DNA of 64,000 bases from Bufo bufo (GCF_905171765.1 NC_053390.1:503107336-503171335), one strand, 5' to 3'; shown: positions 22,690-33,983, counted from the first letter of the stretch. The notes: generated from the sequence alone by a model not told the origin. Numbers and translations are program-made.

Positions 22690-23048
22690 TTAAAGAGGAC
22701 CTTTCACTAGTTTAAAAACTAAAAACTAACTATATCAGTGGGCAGAGCGGCGCCCAGGGGTCCCCCTGCACTTACTAGTATGTCTGGGCGCCGCTCAACT
22801 TGCCCGGTATAGGCTCATAGCCTGGGACTCCCAGGCTATGAGCTGTGCGCTACGATTGGCCAGTGCTGCAAGGGACAACCCCAATACAAAAACTCCGCCC
22901 CATACAACAGAGGGAGCTGCAGACACCGGAGCCTATACCGGGCGAACGGAGCGGCGCCCAGACATACTAGTAAGTGCAGGGGGACCCCTGGGCGCCGCTC
23001 TGTCCACTGATATAGTTAGTTTTTAAACTAGTGAAAGGTCCTCTTTAA
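22690..23048. mobile_element. TTAA foldback MITE in DIRS left ITR
   Basis: TTAAAGAGGACCTTTCACTAG to its complement ending CTCTTTAA. The right DIRS ITR shows the empty site GTGCTTAACTTTC at about 32037-32049. Outward GTAAGT at 22770-22775 (minus) and 22970-22975 (plus). Confidence 0.92.
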
Positions 23049-23711
23049 CTTTCTTTTACTACTCCCATAGCAGTAAGAACTATTACAACAGGTGAATGAA
23101 AAGTTTTTTCAAAACGGGTAATCAGTATGTAAATGAGGAATCACAGGTAGCCAATCAATAAGCATCCCAGTTTATATAAAGTGAAGAGAGCTTAGACCCC
23201 TCCTTTCTTGCTGCTCCCAAACAAGAGAGGAGTATAGATTTTTTCTTCTGTTATTATAATTCATTTCAGAGGTAAAAATTTGCAAATGATTTGCTTTAAT
23301 CATTTAAATTATATTCGTATTACCTATATGTTACCTACTGAATCCCCTATTGCCGTTTATTCCACTAGCGCATGAGAATTTTTTTGTTTTAACCACCATT
23401 ATAATCTTCTGCTCTTTTCTGTCACTCCATTTCACCTTCAATGTTGTCTTACTTCTATTCCCTCTATACGAGTCTCCCGTTCGCTCCCTTGCATTCAGAA
23501 GCGCCATCTCACACTGAAATCCGTAATCTCAGATATCGCGAGATTTCGGGCGCTCTGCTTAATCTGTATGGTAATTCGCGCGTGCTCCCGATTTTTCCTC
23601 AGAGTGCGTCTCTTCACCTCACAGAGCATACTCCCCACCTCTCACTGAATACACTCGACTAATTAATTACATAACTTACCTCATTTCCTCTGTAAGTATA
23701 CCTAATTTTAT
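23049..23711 (+). other. DIRS left ITR remainder and leader
   Basis: 23049-23215 is the inverted copy of 31885-32049 at high identity. 23216-23711 has no long frame and presumably was the region upstream of GAG. Confidence 0.65.
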
Positions 23712-23766
23712 ATACATACATACATACATACATACATACATACATACACACACATATACACACACA
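23712..23766. repeat. (CATA)n/(CA)n microsatellite
   Basis: About nine CATA units then CA units, directly beside a Tc1 end. Confidence 0.9.
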
Positions 23767-25373
23767 CAGTCAGGTCCATAAATATTGGGACATCAACACA
23801 ATTCTAACATTTTTGGCTCTATACACCACCACAATGGATTTGAAATAAAACAAACAAGATGTGCTTTAACTGCAGACTGTCAGCTTTAATTTGAGGGTAT
23901 TTACATCCAAATCAGGTGAACGGTGTAGGAATTACAACAGTTTGCATATGTGCCTCCCACTTGTTAAGGGACCAAAAGTAATGGGACAAGTGGCTTCTCA
24001 GCTGTTCCATGGCCGGGTGTATGTTATTCCCTCATTATGCCAATGAAAATGAGCAGATAAAAGGTCCAGAGTTCATTCCAAGTGTGCTATTTGCATTTGG
24101 AATCTGTTGCTGTCAATTCTCAAGATGAGATCCAAAGAGCTGTCACTATCCGTGAAGCAAGCCATAATTAGGCTGAAAAAACACAACAAACTCATCAGAG
24201 AGATAGCAAAAACATTAGGCGTGGCCAAAACAACTGTTTGGAACATTCTTAAAAAGAAGGGACACACCGGTGAGCTCAGCAACACCAAAAGACCCGGAAG
24301 AACACAGAAAACAACTGTGGAGGATGACCGAAGAATTCTTTCCCTGGTGAAGAAAAGACCCTTCACAACAGTTGGCCAGATCAAGAACACTCTCCAGGAG
24401 GTAGGTGTATGTGAGACAAAGTCAACAATCAAGAGAAGACTTCACCAGAGTGACTACAGAGGGTTCACCACAAGATGTAAACCATTGGTCAAAAACAGGA
24501 AGGCCAGATTAGAGTTTGCCAAACGACATGTAAAAAAGCCTTCACAGTTCTAGAACAACATCCTATGGACAGATGAGACCAAGATCAACTTGTACCAAAG
24601 TGATGGGAAGAGAAGAGTAGGGAGAAGGAAAGGAACTGCTCATGATCCTAAGCATACCACCTCATCAGTGAAGCATGGTGGTGGTAGTGTCATGGCGTGG
24701 GCATGTATGGCTGCCAATGGAACTGGGTCTCTTGTATTTATTGATGATGTGACTGCTGACAAAAGCAGCAGAATGAATTCTGAAGTGTTTCGGGCAATAT
24801 TATCTGCTCATATTAAGCCAAATGCTTCAGAACTCATTGGACGGCGCTTCACAGTGCAGATGGACAATGACCCAAAGCATACTGCAAAAGCAACCAAATA
24901 GTTTTTTTAAGGGAAAGAAGTGGAATGTTATGCAATGGCCAAGTCAATCACCTGACCTGAATCCGATTGAGCATGTATTTCACTTGCTGAAGACAAAACT
25001 GAAGGGAAAATGCCCCAAGAACAAGCAGGAACTGAAGACAGTTGCAGTAGAGGCCTGGCAGAGCATCACCATGCGTTCCAGACTTCAGGCTGTAATTGAC
25101 TGCAAAGGATTTGCAACCAAGTATTAAAAAGTGAAAGCTTGATTTATGATTATTATTCTGTCCCATTACTTTTGGTTCCTTAACAAGTGGGAGGCACATA
25201 TGCAAACTGTTGTCATTCCTACACCGTTCACCTGATTTGGATGTAAATTACCTCAAATTAAAGCTGACAGTCTGCAGTTAAAGCAAATCTTGTTCATTTC
25301 ATATCCATTGTGGTGGTGTATAGAGCCAAAAATTTTAGAATTGTGTCAGTGTCCCAATATTTATGGACCTGAT
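23767..25373 (+). mobile_element. Tc1-like transposon copy 4, complete ends
   Basis: TIRs of about 220 bp start CAGTCAGGTCCATAAATATT and mirror at the right end. 1.6 kb, nested in the DIRS element, flanked by CA and TA microsatellites. Confidence 0.92.
24125..25127 (+). pseudogene. Tc1-like transposase (copy 4), three disabling changes
   Basis: The frame starts at ATG 24125 (MRSKELSLSVKQAI), with helix-turn-helix and a KRPGRTQKT linker. Residues WTDETK, QMDNDPKH and SPDLNPIEH give the DDE triad. It is broken by TAG at about 24551, a second in-frame TAG at about 24899 and an extra T in the following T-run (seven instead of six), so the C-terminal third is in another frame through 25127. Otherwise nearly full length, suggesting fairly recent decay. 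Confidence 0.9.
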
Positions 25374-25379
25374 ATAGAG

Positions 25380-25384
<5 letters not shown>

Positions 25385-25432
<48 letters not shown>
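25385..25432. repeat. (TA)n microsatellite
   Basis: About 23 TA units. Confidence 0.95.
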
Positions 25433-25433
<1 letters not shown>

Positions 25434-26028
25434 GAGACAGTGACAGGTCTCACTCAGGTTAGAGGCATGGAAGGGGTGGATAGTGTGGTCCACACCCCTG
25501 TTCCACCTCAGGTGAGACAAGCTGGAGGTAATCAGCCTAGCAAAAGGCACCTCCCAGAGTGTCAGAAAGGGGGTTGTGTGTTACCTGTGGACAGAGGCCT
25601 GGAGGCTCTGTCTGTTTGGTCTCAGCTGGGCAAGGCTAAGGGACCACAAGGCTGGGAGATAGCCTGGAGTTGGGGGACGCAGCGACGCCTGGGAGGGTCG
25701 CAGGGCCATAGTCAGGCAGACTACTGAGCCCCAATCCCCCACAAGAAATACTGAACTGGAGACAGTGGGCGTACTGTGCTCTGTACAGCCAGGAGGCTGT
25801 GGGACATTGGCTGACAAAGCTGCTTGTGTTCACAGGGTGTGAACTGTGACTTTAGGTGAGTCAGGATATTATATGTTTAGTTAGAGCCCAGCCGGGCAGG
25901 TGTTTATTTTGTACCATTTATGTTTGGATTGCTGAGGAGCCAAATAAAGTGATGTTTGGACCAGAAACTTGGTGTCTGGCGACGATATTTGTGTGAATCG
26001 CCCCCGGAGAAGAGCTAACCCCCCACTA
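25433..26028 (+). mobile_element. candidate solo LTR
   Basis: Begins TGTGAGACAGTGACAGG directly after the TA array. AATAAA lies at 25943-25948 and the end near 26028 abuts another TA run. No internal retroelement coding, primer-binding site or certain target duplication is visible, so a solo LTR is the best guess. Confidence 0.45.
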
Positions 26029-26249
26029 TATATATATATATATCTCTCTCTATCTCTAGAGAAAAGTCCCAGCAAGTGGACTGAAACGTCACAAGGGTGA
26101 ATAAAGGTTCACACTTTCTTTTTCACCAACGGATGTGCTGCGGTGTCTTCATTTCTTTTGTAACATACACCTTGGTAAGGTGTTTTCATCGCTGGCACCC
26201 AATCATCCATTACAAGGTGTGCTGCCCTGAACTTTCTATATCTCTATAT

Positions 26250-26280
<31 letters not shown>

Positions 26281-26295
26281 CACACACACACATAC
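26029..26295. other. microsatellites and a short repeat tail
   Basis: TA and CT runs, then a block with GGACTGAAACGTCACAAGG and GTGAATAAAGGTTCAC of the type seen at Penelope-like or LINE tails, then a further TA/CA run. Confidence 0.4.
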
Positions 26296-27330
26296 ACACC
26301 TAAAGAATTATTAGGAACACCATACTAATACCTTTTGCCTTCAGAACTGCCTTAATTCTATGTGGCATTGATTCAACAAGGTGCTGATAGCATTCTTTAG
26401 AAATGTTGGCCCATATTGATAGGATAGCATCTTGCAGTTGATGGAGATTTGAGGGATGCACATCCAGGGCACGAAGCTCCCGTTCCACCACATCCCAAAG
26501 ATGCTCTATTGGGTTGAGATCTGGTGACTGTGGGGACCATTTTAGTACAGTGAACTCATTGTCATGTTCAAGAAACCAATTTGAAATGATTCGAGCTTTG
26601 TGACATGATGTATTATCCTGCTGGAAGTATCCATCAGAGGATGGATACATGTTCTCATTCTGTTTACGCCAAATTCGGACTCTACCATTTGAATGTCTCA
26701 ACAGAAAATCGAGACTCATCAGACCAGGCAACATTTTTCCAGTCTTCAACAGTCCAATTTTGGTGAGCTCGTGCAAATTGTAGCCTCTTTTTCCTATTTC
26801 TAGTGGAGATGAGTGGTACCCGGTGGAGTCTTCTGCTGTTGTAGCCCATCCGCCTCAAGGTTGTGCGTGTTGTGGCTTCACAAATGCTTTGCTGCATACC
26901 TCGGTTGTAACGAGTGGTTATTTCAGTCAACGTTGCTCTTCTATCAGCTTGAATCAGTCGGCCCATTCTCTTCTGATCTCTAGCATCCACAAGGCATTTT
27001 TGCCCACAGGACTGCCACATACTGGATGTTTTTCCCTTTTCACACCATTCTTTGTAAACCCTAGAAATGGTTGTGCGTGAAAATCCCAGTAACTGAGCAG
27101 ATTGTGAAATACTCAGACCGGCCCGTCTGGCACCAACAACCATGCCACGCTCAAAATTGCTTAAATCACCTTTCTTTCCCATTCTGACATTCAGTTTGGA
27201 GTTCAGGAGATTGTCTTGACCAGGACCACCCCCCTAAATGCATTGAAGCAACTACCATGTGATTGGTTGACTAGATAACTGCATTAATGAGAAATAGAAC
27301 AGGTGTTCCTAATAATTCTTTAGGTGAGTG
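26296..27330 (-). mobile_element. Tc1/mariner-like copy 5
   Basis: TIR CACCTAAAGAATTATTAGG / inverted copy at 27303-27326. An internal deletion removes the middle of the transposase. Confidence 0.9.
26300..27182 (-). pseudogene. Tc1/mariner-like transposase (copy 5), internal deletion
   Basis: N-terminal part from 27182 (MGKKGDLSNFERG) with HTH (ISQSAQLLGFSRTTISRVYKE) and the first catalytic block AWSDESRF. A frameshift near 26700 follows. The sequence then jumps from RIWRKQNE to YPSSDGYFQQDN, so roughly 50 residues of the catalytic core are missing, probably between short TATCCATC-like repeats. [11 protein letters not shown] is retained. Confidence 0.88.
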
Positions 27331-27344
27331 TAATATATATACTG

Positions 27345-28103
27345 AATGTCAGAATGGGAAAGAAAGGTGATTTAAGCAATTTTGAGCGTGGCATGGTGGT
27401 TGGTGCCAGACGGGCCGGTCTGAGTATTTCACAATCTGCTCAGTTACTGGGATTTTCACGCACAACCATTTCTAGGGTTTACAAAGAATGGTGTGAAAAG
27501 GGAAAAACATCCAGTATGCGGCAGTCCTGTGGGCAAAAATGCCTTGTGGATGCTAGAGGTCAGAGGAGAATGGGCCGACTGATTCAAGCTGATAGAAGAG
27601 CAACGTTGACTGAAATAACCACTCGTTACAACCGAGGTATGCAGCAAAGCATTGGTGAAGCCACAACACGCACAACCTTGAGGCGGATGGGCTACAACAG
27701 CAGAAGACCCCACAGGGTACCACTCATCTCCACTACAAATAGGAAAGAGAGGCTACAATTTGCACAAGCTCACCAAAATTGGACTGTTGAAGACTGGAAA
27801 AATGGTTTCTTGAACATGACAATGAGTTCACTGTACTAAAATGACCCCCACAGTCACCAGATCTCAACCCAATAGAGCATCTTTGGGATGTGGTGGAATG
27901 GGAGCTTCATGCCCTGGATGTGCAGCCCTCAAATCTCCATCAACTGCAAGATGCTATCCTATCAATATGGGCCAACATTTCTAAAGAATGCTATCAGCAC
28001 CTTGTTGAATCAATGCCACGTAGAATTAAGGCAGTTCTGAAGGCAAAAGGGGGTCCAACACCGTATTAGTATCGTGTTCCTAATAATTCTTTAGGTGAGT
28101 GTA
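27345..28103 (+). mobile_element. Tc1/mariner-like copy 6, left end missing
   Basis: Same family as copy 5, opposite orientation, starting abruptly just before the transposase ATG. The right TIR ends at about 28103. Only a short TA-rich stretch separates it from copy 5. Confidence 0.88.
27354..28069 (+). pseudogene. Tc1/mariner-like transposase (copy 6), internal deletion
   Basis: Starts MGKKGDLSNFERG and is open to WTVEDWKN, where the sequence jumps to FLNMTMSSLY and stops (27839). The deleted part contains the first and second catalytic aspartates. The C-terminal region with [15 protein letters not shown] coding remains to 28069. Non-functional. Confidence 0.88.
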
Positions 28104-28599
28104 TCTATAGTTAAGACAAAAATGGCGGCACTGGCTGAAGAGGAAAGGTTCGGGTGCACTTCCCAGGGGAATGGACTTCTACTCCGGTAGATAAAAGCAA
28201 GTGAAACCTTTATTCACCCAGGTGGTGCAACGTTTCGGCTCCAAACATGAGCCTATATATGTCATCTACAGATGCCCCCACAGATCGCCCCCATAACAGT
28301 GCCACCCACAGATCGCCCCCATAACCGTGCCACCCACAGACCACCATTAGTTCAAAACCCACCAAAAGCACACCTTTTGGTTAAAAAAATTATTTTTTCT
28401 TATTTTACTCCTCAAAAACCTAGGTGCGTCTTATAGGCAGGTGCGTCTTATAGGGCAAAAAAACGTTAATTAATGATAACTTTGTGAATCAGGACATTTA
28501 AACTTGCTTTTTTTTATTCCAATTTAAATCTAGTAGGAGTCGGAGTCGGTTGCCGACTCAGAGTACCCAAAATTGCTTCCAACTCAGACTCCACAGCCC
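28104..28599. other. mixed short repeats inside DIRS
   Basis: 28200-28260 has CAACGTTTCGGCTCC (Penelope-like tail type). 28262-28345 has two to three units related to the 37.5-39.2 kb satellite (CCCATAACAGTGCCACCCAC). 28420-28460 repeats GTGCGTCTTATAGG twice. 28530-28597 is a GGAGTCGGAGTCGG...GACTCCACAGCCCTG foldback also seen at 41.95 kb. Confidence 0.55.
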
Positions 28600-30590
28600 T
28601 GCCTACCACACAGAAAACAGACCTACCACCTCCACATCTTCTGCCATACCTACACCATTCTTCCCTACCAGAGGACGCCCATGGAGAGCCCGAGGCCATC
28701 GAGGCTTCCCTAGATCAAGACCATCATCAGATAAGCTTTTCTACCCTAAACTATTCCCACATACCCTTAGGGGGAAGGCTGAAACATTTTTTCCAGACTT
28801 GGGTTTCGCTAACCTCAGACTCATGGATCCTGAATACTATCTCAGGTTATCAAATAGATTTCCTATCCCCTCCATCCCAAAACCACATACCTCAAACAAT
28901 ACTCTTCTCTACCACAGACCAAAACCTCATAGAATCAGAGATAAAAGATCTCTTCTACAAAAGGAGCCATCATCCAAGTTCCCCTCCTATCACCGGGTTT
29001 CATCAGCAACATCTTTCTAGTAAAAAAGAAAGATGGGGGTCACAGAACAGTCATAAATTTAGGAACCCTCAACGACTTTGTAACTTACCATCACTTCAAG
29101 ATGGAGGGAATCCATCTTCTCAGTGACATGTTACTCCCTCAGGATTGGCTCATAAAGATAGACCTAAAAGACGCCTATCTTACTGTTCCTATACACCCTC
29201 ACCATCAATCTTACCTACAATTCTTTTGGAACAACCAAAAATGGCAATTTACTTGCCTCCCATTTGGCCTATCATCGGCCCCTTGGTGCTTCACCAAGCT
29301 AATGAAACCAGTGATCTCATCATTAAGATCCCGGGGTGTACGTCTAATCATCTATTTGGACGACATCCTAATTATAGCACAGTCCCTTCCTCTAATTCGA
29401 CTTCATGCACAGTGGACATTATCCCTTCTCACCAATCTAGGGTTCCTAATCAATTCCAAGAAATCCATTCTTTCCCCATCCAAGGAAATAGAATTTCTAG
29501 GTTTCAATATAAATACTGTTTCCGCTTTCCTGAGTCTCCCTACCAGGAAACTCTCCCTGATTCGGAAGGAAATCAGATCAGTATTAAAAACATTTGGTAT
29601 CCCTACGCACTATTGCACAGATAGTAGGGCTGTTATCAGCCTCCATACAAGCCATCTTTCCCGCCCCCTTACACTACAGGGCCCTTCAACGACTCAAGGC
29701 ACAACATCTACGGGAAGGCCTACAATATTCCAACAAAATTTCCCTATCTCCAGAAGCCAAAGAAGAACTTCTATGGTGGCTCCAACACATCCAGATCTGG
29801 AATGGGAAAATGATATTCAATTCCTTACCAGATCTGCTCCTAGAATCAGACGCCAGTCAGTCAATCAGGCTGGGGCGCTCGTTGCGGCCCTTATTCCACA
29901 GGAGGGAAATGGTCAGAAACAGAATCTCTCCTACACATCAACTGCTTGGAGCTCCTGGCAGCTTCTTTCACTCTGAAGAGCTTTGCGAAAGACAAGTCAC
30001 ACTGCTGCATCCTACTGCGTATGGACAATATTGCCGCAGAACAGTACATCAATCGTTTAGGGTGCACCACTTCCAAAATGTTGAGCGACATTGCCAAGGA
30101 TTTTTGGCATTTCTGCTTGGACAAGGACATTACTCTGAAAAAAGAATACATTCCGGGTTTGATCAATTCGGTTGCCGATTGGAACTCCCGATACCTATCG
30201 GATTCCAGCGACTGGCAACTGAATCCTCTCCTTTTCCAACAAATCAACAACTTATGGGGTCCCCTCCACATGGATCTATTTGCGTCACGAATAAACACCC
30301 AACTACCCATCTTTTTCAGCTGGCGCCCAGATCCGGATGCTCTGGCCATGGATGCCCTTCGCCAAATCTGGCCACAGAGACTCCTTTATGCTTTTCCCCC
30401 CCTTCGCTTTAATCCCCAGAGTTCTGCTTCAGACGATATCCCAGAGATCAACATTAGTGATCATCACTCCTTGGTGGCCGTCTCAAACATGGTTCCCCAC
30501 TCTACTCAGCCTGGCCATAGATATTCCAAGAATTCTCCCACTTTCCCAGGAACTCCTCCAAGATCCTTCAGGACATCCCCAATCCTCTGA
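28600..30590 (+). pseudogene. DIRS reverse transcriptase/RNase H polyprotein, frameshifted
   Basis: Would reverse-transcribe the DIRS RNA. Order seen: an N-terminal DIRS signature (GGRLKHFFQTW, 28770), a conserved RT block (VKKKDGGHRTVIN), KIDLKDAYLTVPI, FGLSSAPWCFTK and the catalytic YLDDILI near 29352. RNase H follows: LLLESDASQS, then LLRMDNIAAEQYINR near 30015 and DWNSRYLSDSSDW, then the DIRS-type extension (LWGPLHMDLFASR, FPPFAL). Frameshifts occur near 28950, 29605 and 29865; the last looks like a 4-base CAGT duplication. Downstream is the recombinase. Length is about right for DIRS, so damage is local. Confidence 0.9.
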
Positions 30591-31559
30591 TCTTGTCCGG
30601 ACACCTATCATTAGTAGCCTGGTTGATCTCGGGCAATCAAGATTCGATCACGGCCTTTCACAATCTACTCTCGACAAGTCGACATCCTCTCTGACGCATG
30701 GGCACCAGGTACCAGAAAGGCTTATAGATCAGCCTGGAAAATTTGGCTCTCAATGGAACTTGGATCCCATTCATGCATCTATTACCCACATCTTACATTT
30801 TTTTTATCCGCATCCTTTGAATCAGGAAAAGCCTATAGAACTATAAACCTTTACCAATCTGCCATATCATCGGAACATACCCCCGTTAACTCCAGCCCTG
30901 TTGGTAAACACCCGATGGTCTGCAGAGTTATGAAGTGCATATGTTTTAGGAATCCCCCTGAGCCTAGATATCATTCTACTTGGGATATTACCCTCCTCCT
31001 AAACCTCTTCTCATCTTGGGAAGACAACGAACACCTATCCCTAAAACTACTTTCCTTTAAACTCACGGTTCTCATGTCTTATCTCTATTAAGAGAGTCTC
31101 AGACGTCAGAGCGTTGGACATCTCTAACAGATCTTTTACCCCTAACGGAGTAACCTTCCGTATTGTTAGACGAACCAAAACCAATCTACACACGGTCTTC
31201 TACCCAGCTTTCCCCTCCCATAATAAATTACGTGTTGTCCGTTGTCTAAAGACATATGAACTTATGACCCAAACTCTACGCACCCCTCAAGCGTCCCAAC
31301 TTCTTATCTCTTTTCGTAAACCACATCTTCCGATATCCTCTCCTACGCTATCCAGATGGGTTAAGCTCACCATGCAGATGGCTGGGATTAAGACATCAAT
31401 CTTTGGTGCCCATTCAGTTCGAGGCGCAGTATCCACTAAAGTATTCCAAAAAGGAGGCTCCCTCTCTGATATTCTGAAGGCCGCAGACTGGTCTTCAGAA
31501 TCCACTTTTAAAACGTTTTATTTCAAACATGACTCTCATATCTCTATGTCTATGTTATG
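30591..31559 (+). pseudogene. DIRS tyrosine recombinase, broken
   Basis: Would integrate the circular cDNA by site-specific recombination, instead of an integrase. Frame pieces: about 30590-30845 (weak), 30753-31091 (FESGKAYRTINLYQSAIS), and 31114-31559 in one open frame. The last holds GAHSVRGAVSTK (the HxxR motif) and ADWSSESTFKTFYFKH with the probable nucleophile tyrosine. Stops at 31091 and at least one frameshift between 30700 and 31110 disable it. Confidence 0.88.
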
Positions 31560-31585
31560 AATCTTTATTACTTAGCTTTAAACTT

Positions 31586-31682
31586 GCACAATGAGAGCCT
31601 CCTGTTGCAATAAAATTGAAGATTTTCCTAGCTATTGTAATGGAAAATATAGATTTTATTGAAGACAGGAGGCGAACATTGT
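31586..31682 (+). repeat. DIRS internal complementary region
   Basis: First half (GAGAGCCTCCTGTTGCAATA) is complementary to the left outer end at 22660-22688. The second half (TTTATTGAAGACAGGAGGCG) is complementary to the right outer end at 32043-32099. This arrangement is diagnostic of DIRS replication through a circular intermediate. Confidence 0.9.
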
Positions 31683-31884
31683 CCCTCCCTATTAACCCAA
31701 CCCTAACTGTATATATTTTATCTCCGTAGCATACTAGAACATCCTGGATAATTCACCGTTTCATACATCCTCAAAAGTTCCTGTTACTCCAGTTTCCCAT
31801 CGTCTAAACCTATGACTATTCCATGATTGCATTATTCAAATTACTTCAAACCGGATCCACTCCTTCTCTGGTCGTCATCAAGAA

Positions 31885-32099
31885 AGAGGAGGGGTCTATG
31901 CTCTCTTCACCTTATATAAACTGGGATGCTTATTGATTGGCTACCTGTGATTCCTCATTTACATACTGATTACCCGTTTTGAAAAAACTTTTCATTCACC
32001 TGTTGTAATAGTTCTTGCTGCTATGGGAGTAGTAAAAGAAAGTTAAGCACAATGTTCGCCTCCTGTCTTCAATAAAATCTATATTTTCTGTTACAATAG
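31885..32099 (-). repeat. DIRS right inverted terminal repeat
   Basis: Inverted copy of 23049-23215 plus the outermost 22672-22692. Keeps the empty TTAA that the left ITR has filled with a MITE. Confidence 0.9.
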
Positions 32100-32331
32100 C
32101 AGACTGACAGTTTGTGAAGGGTATGAATAATTTTGGACTGGACACTTTTTGCTGAAATGTAAATAAAAGCTGAGAAGTGTTTTTTTTTTTCCCACAATAA
32201 TGCCTCTTGTCTATCGTCTTATTATCTTTTGGGAGACACCCATGTCATTTCCCGTCAAAAAATTACTTGGTTGAATAAAAAGTAACTAAGTCAAAATTTG
32301 ACAGGGGTATGAATAATTATGGGCAGCACTG

Positions 32332-32909
32332 TATATTGTGGTTTTTATACACAACCCTAGGTAAACAGTGATTTTACGTGCAATTTCTTGATGGTTAAAA
32401 AAAAAACAGAAGCTTAACAAAATAATCATTTCTCTGTCAGTAAAACTGTAAAATACAGTGCACATATGAGATGCTTTGTTCCCGAGTGCATAAACCAGTC
32501 CATTTGAATTACAGCGGCCGCCAAGGAAACCCACAAATATCCCTGATGACATCATGGGGATGCCCACATGGGGCTAGAGGGAATTCACAGAAGACATGAT
32601 CTCTATTCTGCTTGCTCCTTTATACAGAATACTGGTAACAGAGCTAACAGGATGTTACCATCATATCAATGTTATCAGTGGCCTGTATATGGGAACACGC
32701 AGATGATGTGTTTAAGATCTGACTCCTGCATTTTATCACTCCGCCTCCTTCATAAATGGCTGTAGTAAAATGGTGACAGTGGGCTTTTTCTTACTGTCAT
32801 GTAAGTAATCAGGCCACTTAGGACTTAAATCATATTTATTGGAATACAATTTCTGAAATTCCTGACATTTTCTAAATTCCTGTAAGTAAATATGCAATGC
32901 ATTATTCAT
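32332..32909. other. no recognised feature
   Basis: Immediately after the Tc1 end, 32332-32356 mirrors the left flank; the rest shows no frame or repeat I can name. Confidence 0.4.
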
Positions 32910-33430
32910 TTAAAGTGTAACTGTCATGTTTTCATCAAAAATTAATTTTAGCATATGTTACTGCATATGCATAAAGCAGTCTTTAGTTTCTTCACATACC
33001 ACTGTTTTCCCTTGAGTTTTCCCTTAGTTGTGGCTGTTTTAACCTCTACAATATGAGGATCTTCTCAAGATGGCTCCTCTGCCAGTTCTCTGAGGCCAAA
33101 ACTGCCTTCCCTCACTTCCCATACACACTTGATGTAGCCAGCAGCTTCCTGCCAGCCAATCAGATTGGATTACTGAGAGACACACCTCCTCACTGTGAAG
33201 CCTAATGCAGGCATGCAGTGTGGAAGACCGCCCCTCTGTCTTGCTAGACAGACAGATGAGCCATTGCAATGGTCTTTTAAAGGGAGCAGTGGAAAGGGAC
33301 AGGGGACATTAATGAAAGCTGTTATAAGATAAGTACAGATCTTTTGACAATCATTGACAGACTAACTCAGGTATACATGCCTAGGTCTAATAAACTAGCA
33401 AAGAAAAAAAATATGACAGTTGCACTTTAA
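32910..33430. mobile_element. TTAA MITE, 521 bp
   Basis: TTAAAGTGTAACTGTCATG to ATGACAGTTGCACTTTAA. Shares its right TTAA with the next element. Confidence 0.85.
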
Positions 33431-33661
33431 AGGGAATCTGTCACCAGAATCATCACCATTAAACTAAAACAATTGTCTTGTAGCACTTACTACCTCCTTT
33501 CCAGATGTGCTTTTCTTTCTATCTTGAAAAAATCCACTTTATTCCTTATGCAAATGAGCCAGTAAGGTGCCCAAGAACACCCCCATTGAGTGCCCAGGCC
33601 CGCGCTCCAGCAGAGCCCAAGCACGCCTCTCCTCATACTCTACGCCCCCAGCTGCGCTGTT

Positions 33662-33695
<34 letters not shown>

Positions 33696-33983
33696 ACTAT
33701 ATCACTAACAGCAGAGAACCCCGCCCACCCTTGCCTTCAGTGTCACTGACAAATCTCGCTGTGCTCTTCCAGCAGAGGATGAAACAGTCACTGGGCTCGG
33801 CGCATGCCCAGTAAAACATTGGAGGCTGATTCCCTCAGTTGAACCGGAAGAGTGGAGGCACAGGCAGTGTTCGGAACGAGGGCATCAGCCTCAAATGTTT
33901 CACTGGGCATGCGCCGAGCCCAGTGACGGTAAGACAATAGGTTTAGTTTAATGGTGATGATTCTGGTGACAGATTCCCTTTAA
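33427..33983. mobile_element. TTAA foldback MITE, 557 bp
   Basis: TTAAAGGGAATCTGTCACC to GGTGACAGATTCCCTTTAA, T2-like terminus. Inverted arms around 33800, with GGCGCATGCCCAG motifs. Contains a poly-C run. Confidence 0.88.
33664..33696 (+). repeat. poly-C tract
   Basis: About 32 consecutive C in the left arm of the MITE; the right arm has no such tract. Confidence 0.95.

Larger units (their letters stand above)
22655..32099 (+). mobile_element. DIRS-type tyrosine-recombinase retrotransposon, multiply interrupted
   Basis: Inverted terminal repeats (left about 22655-23215, right about 31885-32099), an internal complementary region at 31586-31682 that repeats the complements of both outer ends, and RT, RNase H and tyrosine recombinase coding. 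It lies inside Tc1 copy 3. The GAG region appears lost or replaced by nested Tc1, LTR and repeat insertions. Left boundary uncertain by about 15 bp. Confidence 0.88.
17599..32331 (-). mobile_element. Tc1-like transposon copy 3, split by two large insertions
   Basis: Left TIR starts CAGTGCTGCCCATAATTATT at 17599; its inverted partner ends at 32331. TIRs are about 210 bp. Element sequence survives at 17599-18625, 22305-22654 and 32100-32331. The gaps hold a Harbinger/hAT composite and a DIRS retrotransposon. Flanks just outside both ends are inverted copies of one another, so the target was itself a palindrome. Confidence 0.88.

Noticed and set aside
23217..23711. Residual DIRS GAG gene
   Set aside because: No frame above 75 codons and no recognisable motif.
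28550..29020. 156-codon frame upstream of the DIRS RT
   Set aside because: Wrong phase; the phase one base away reads the recognised DIRS N-terminal RT signature.
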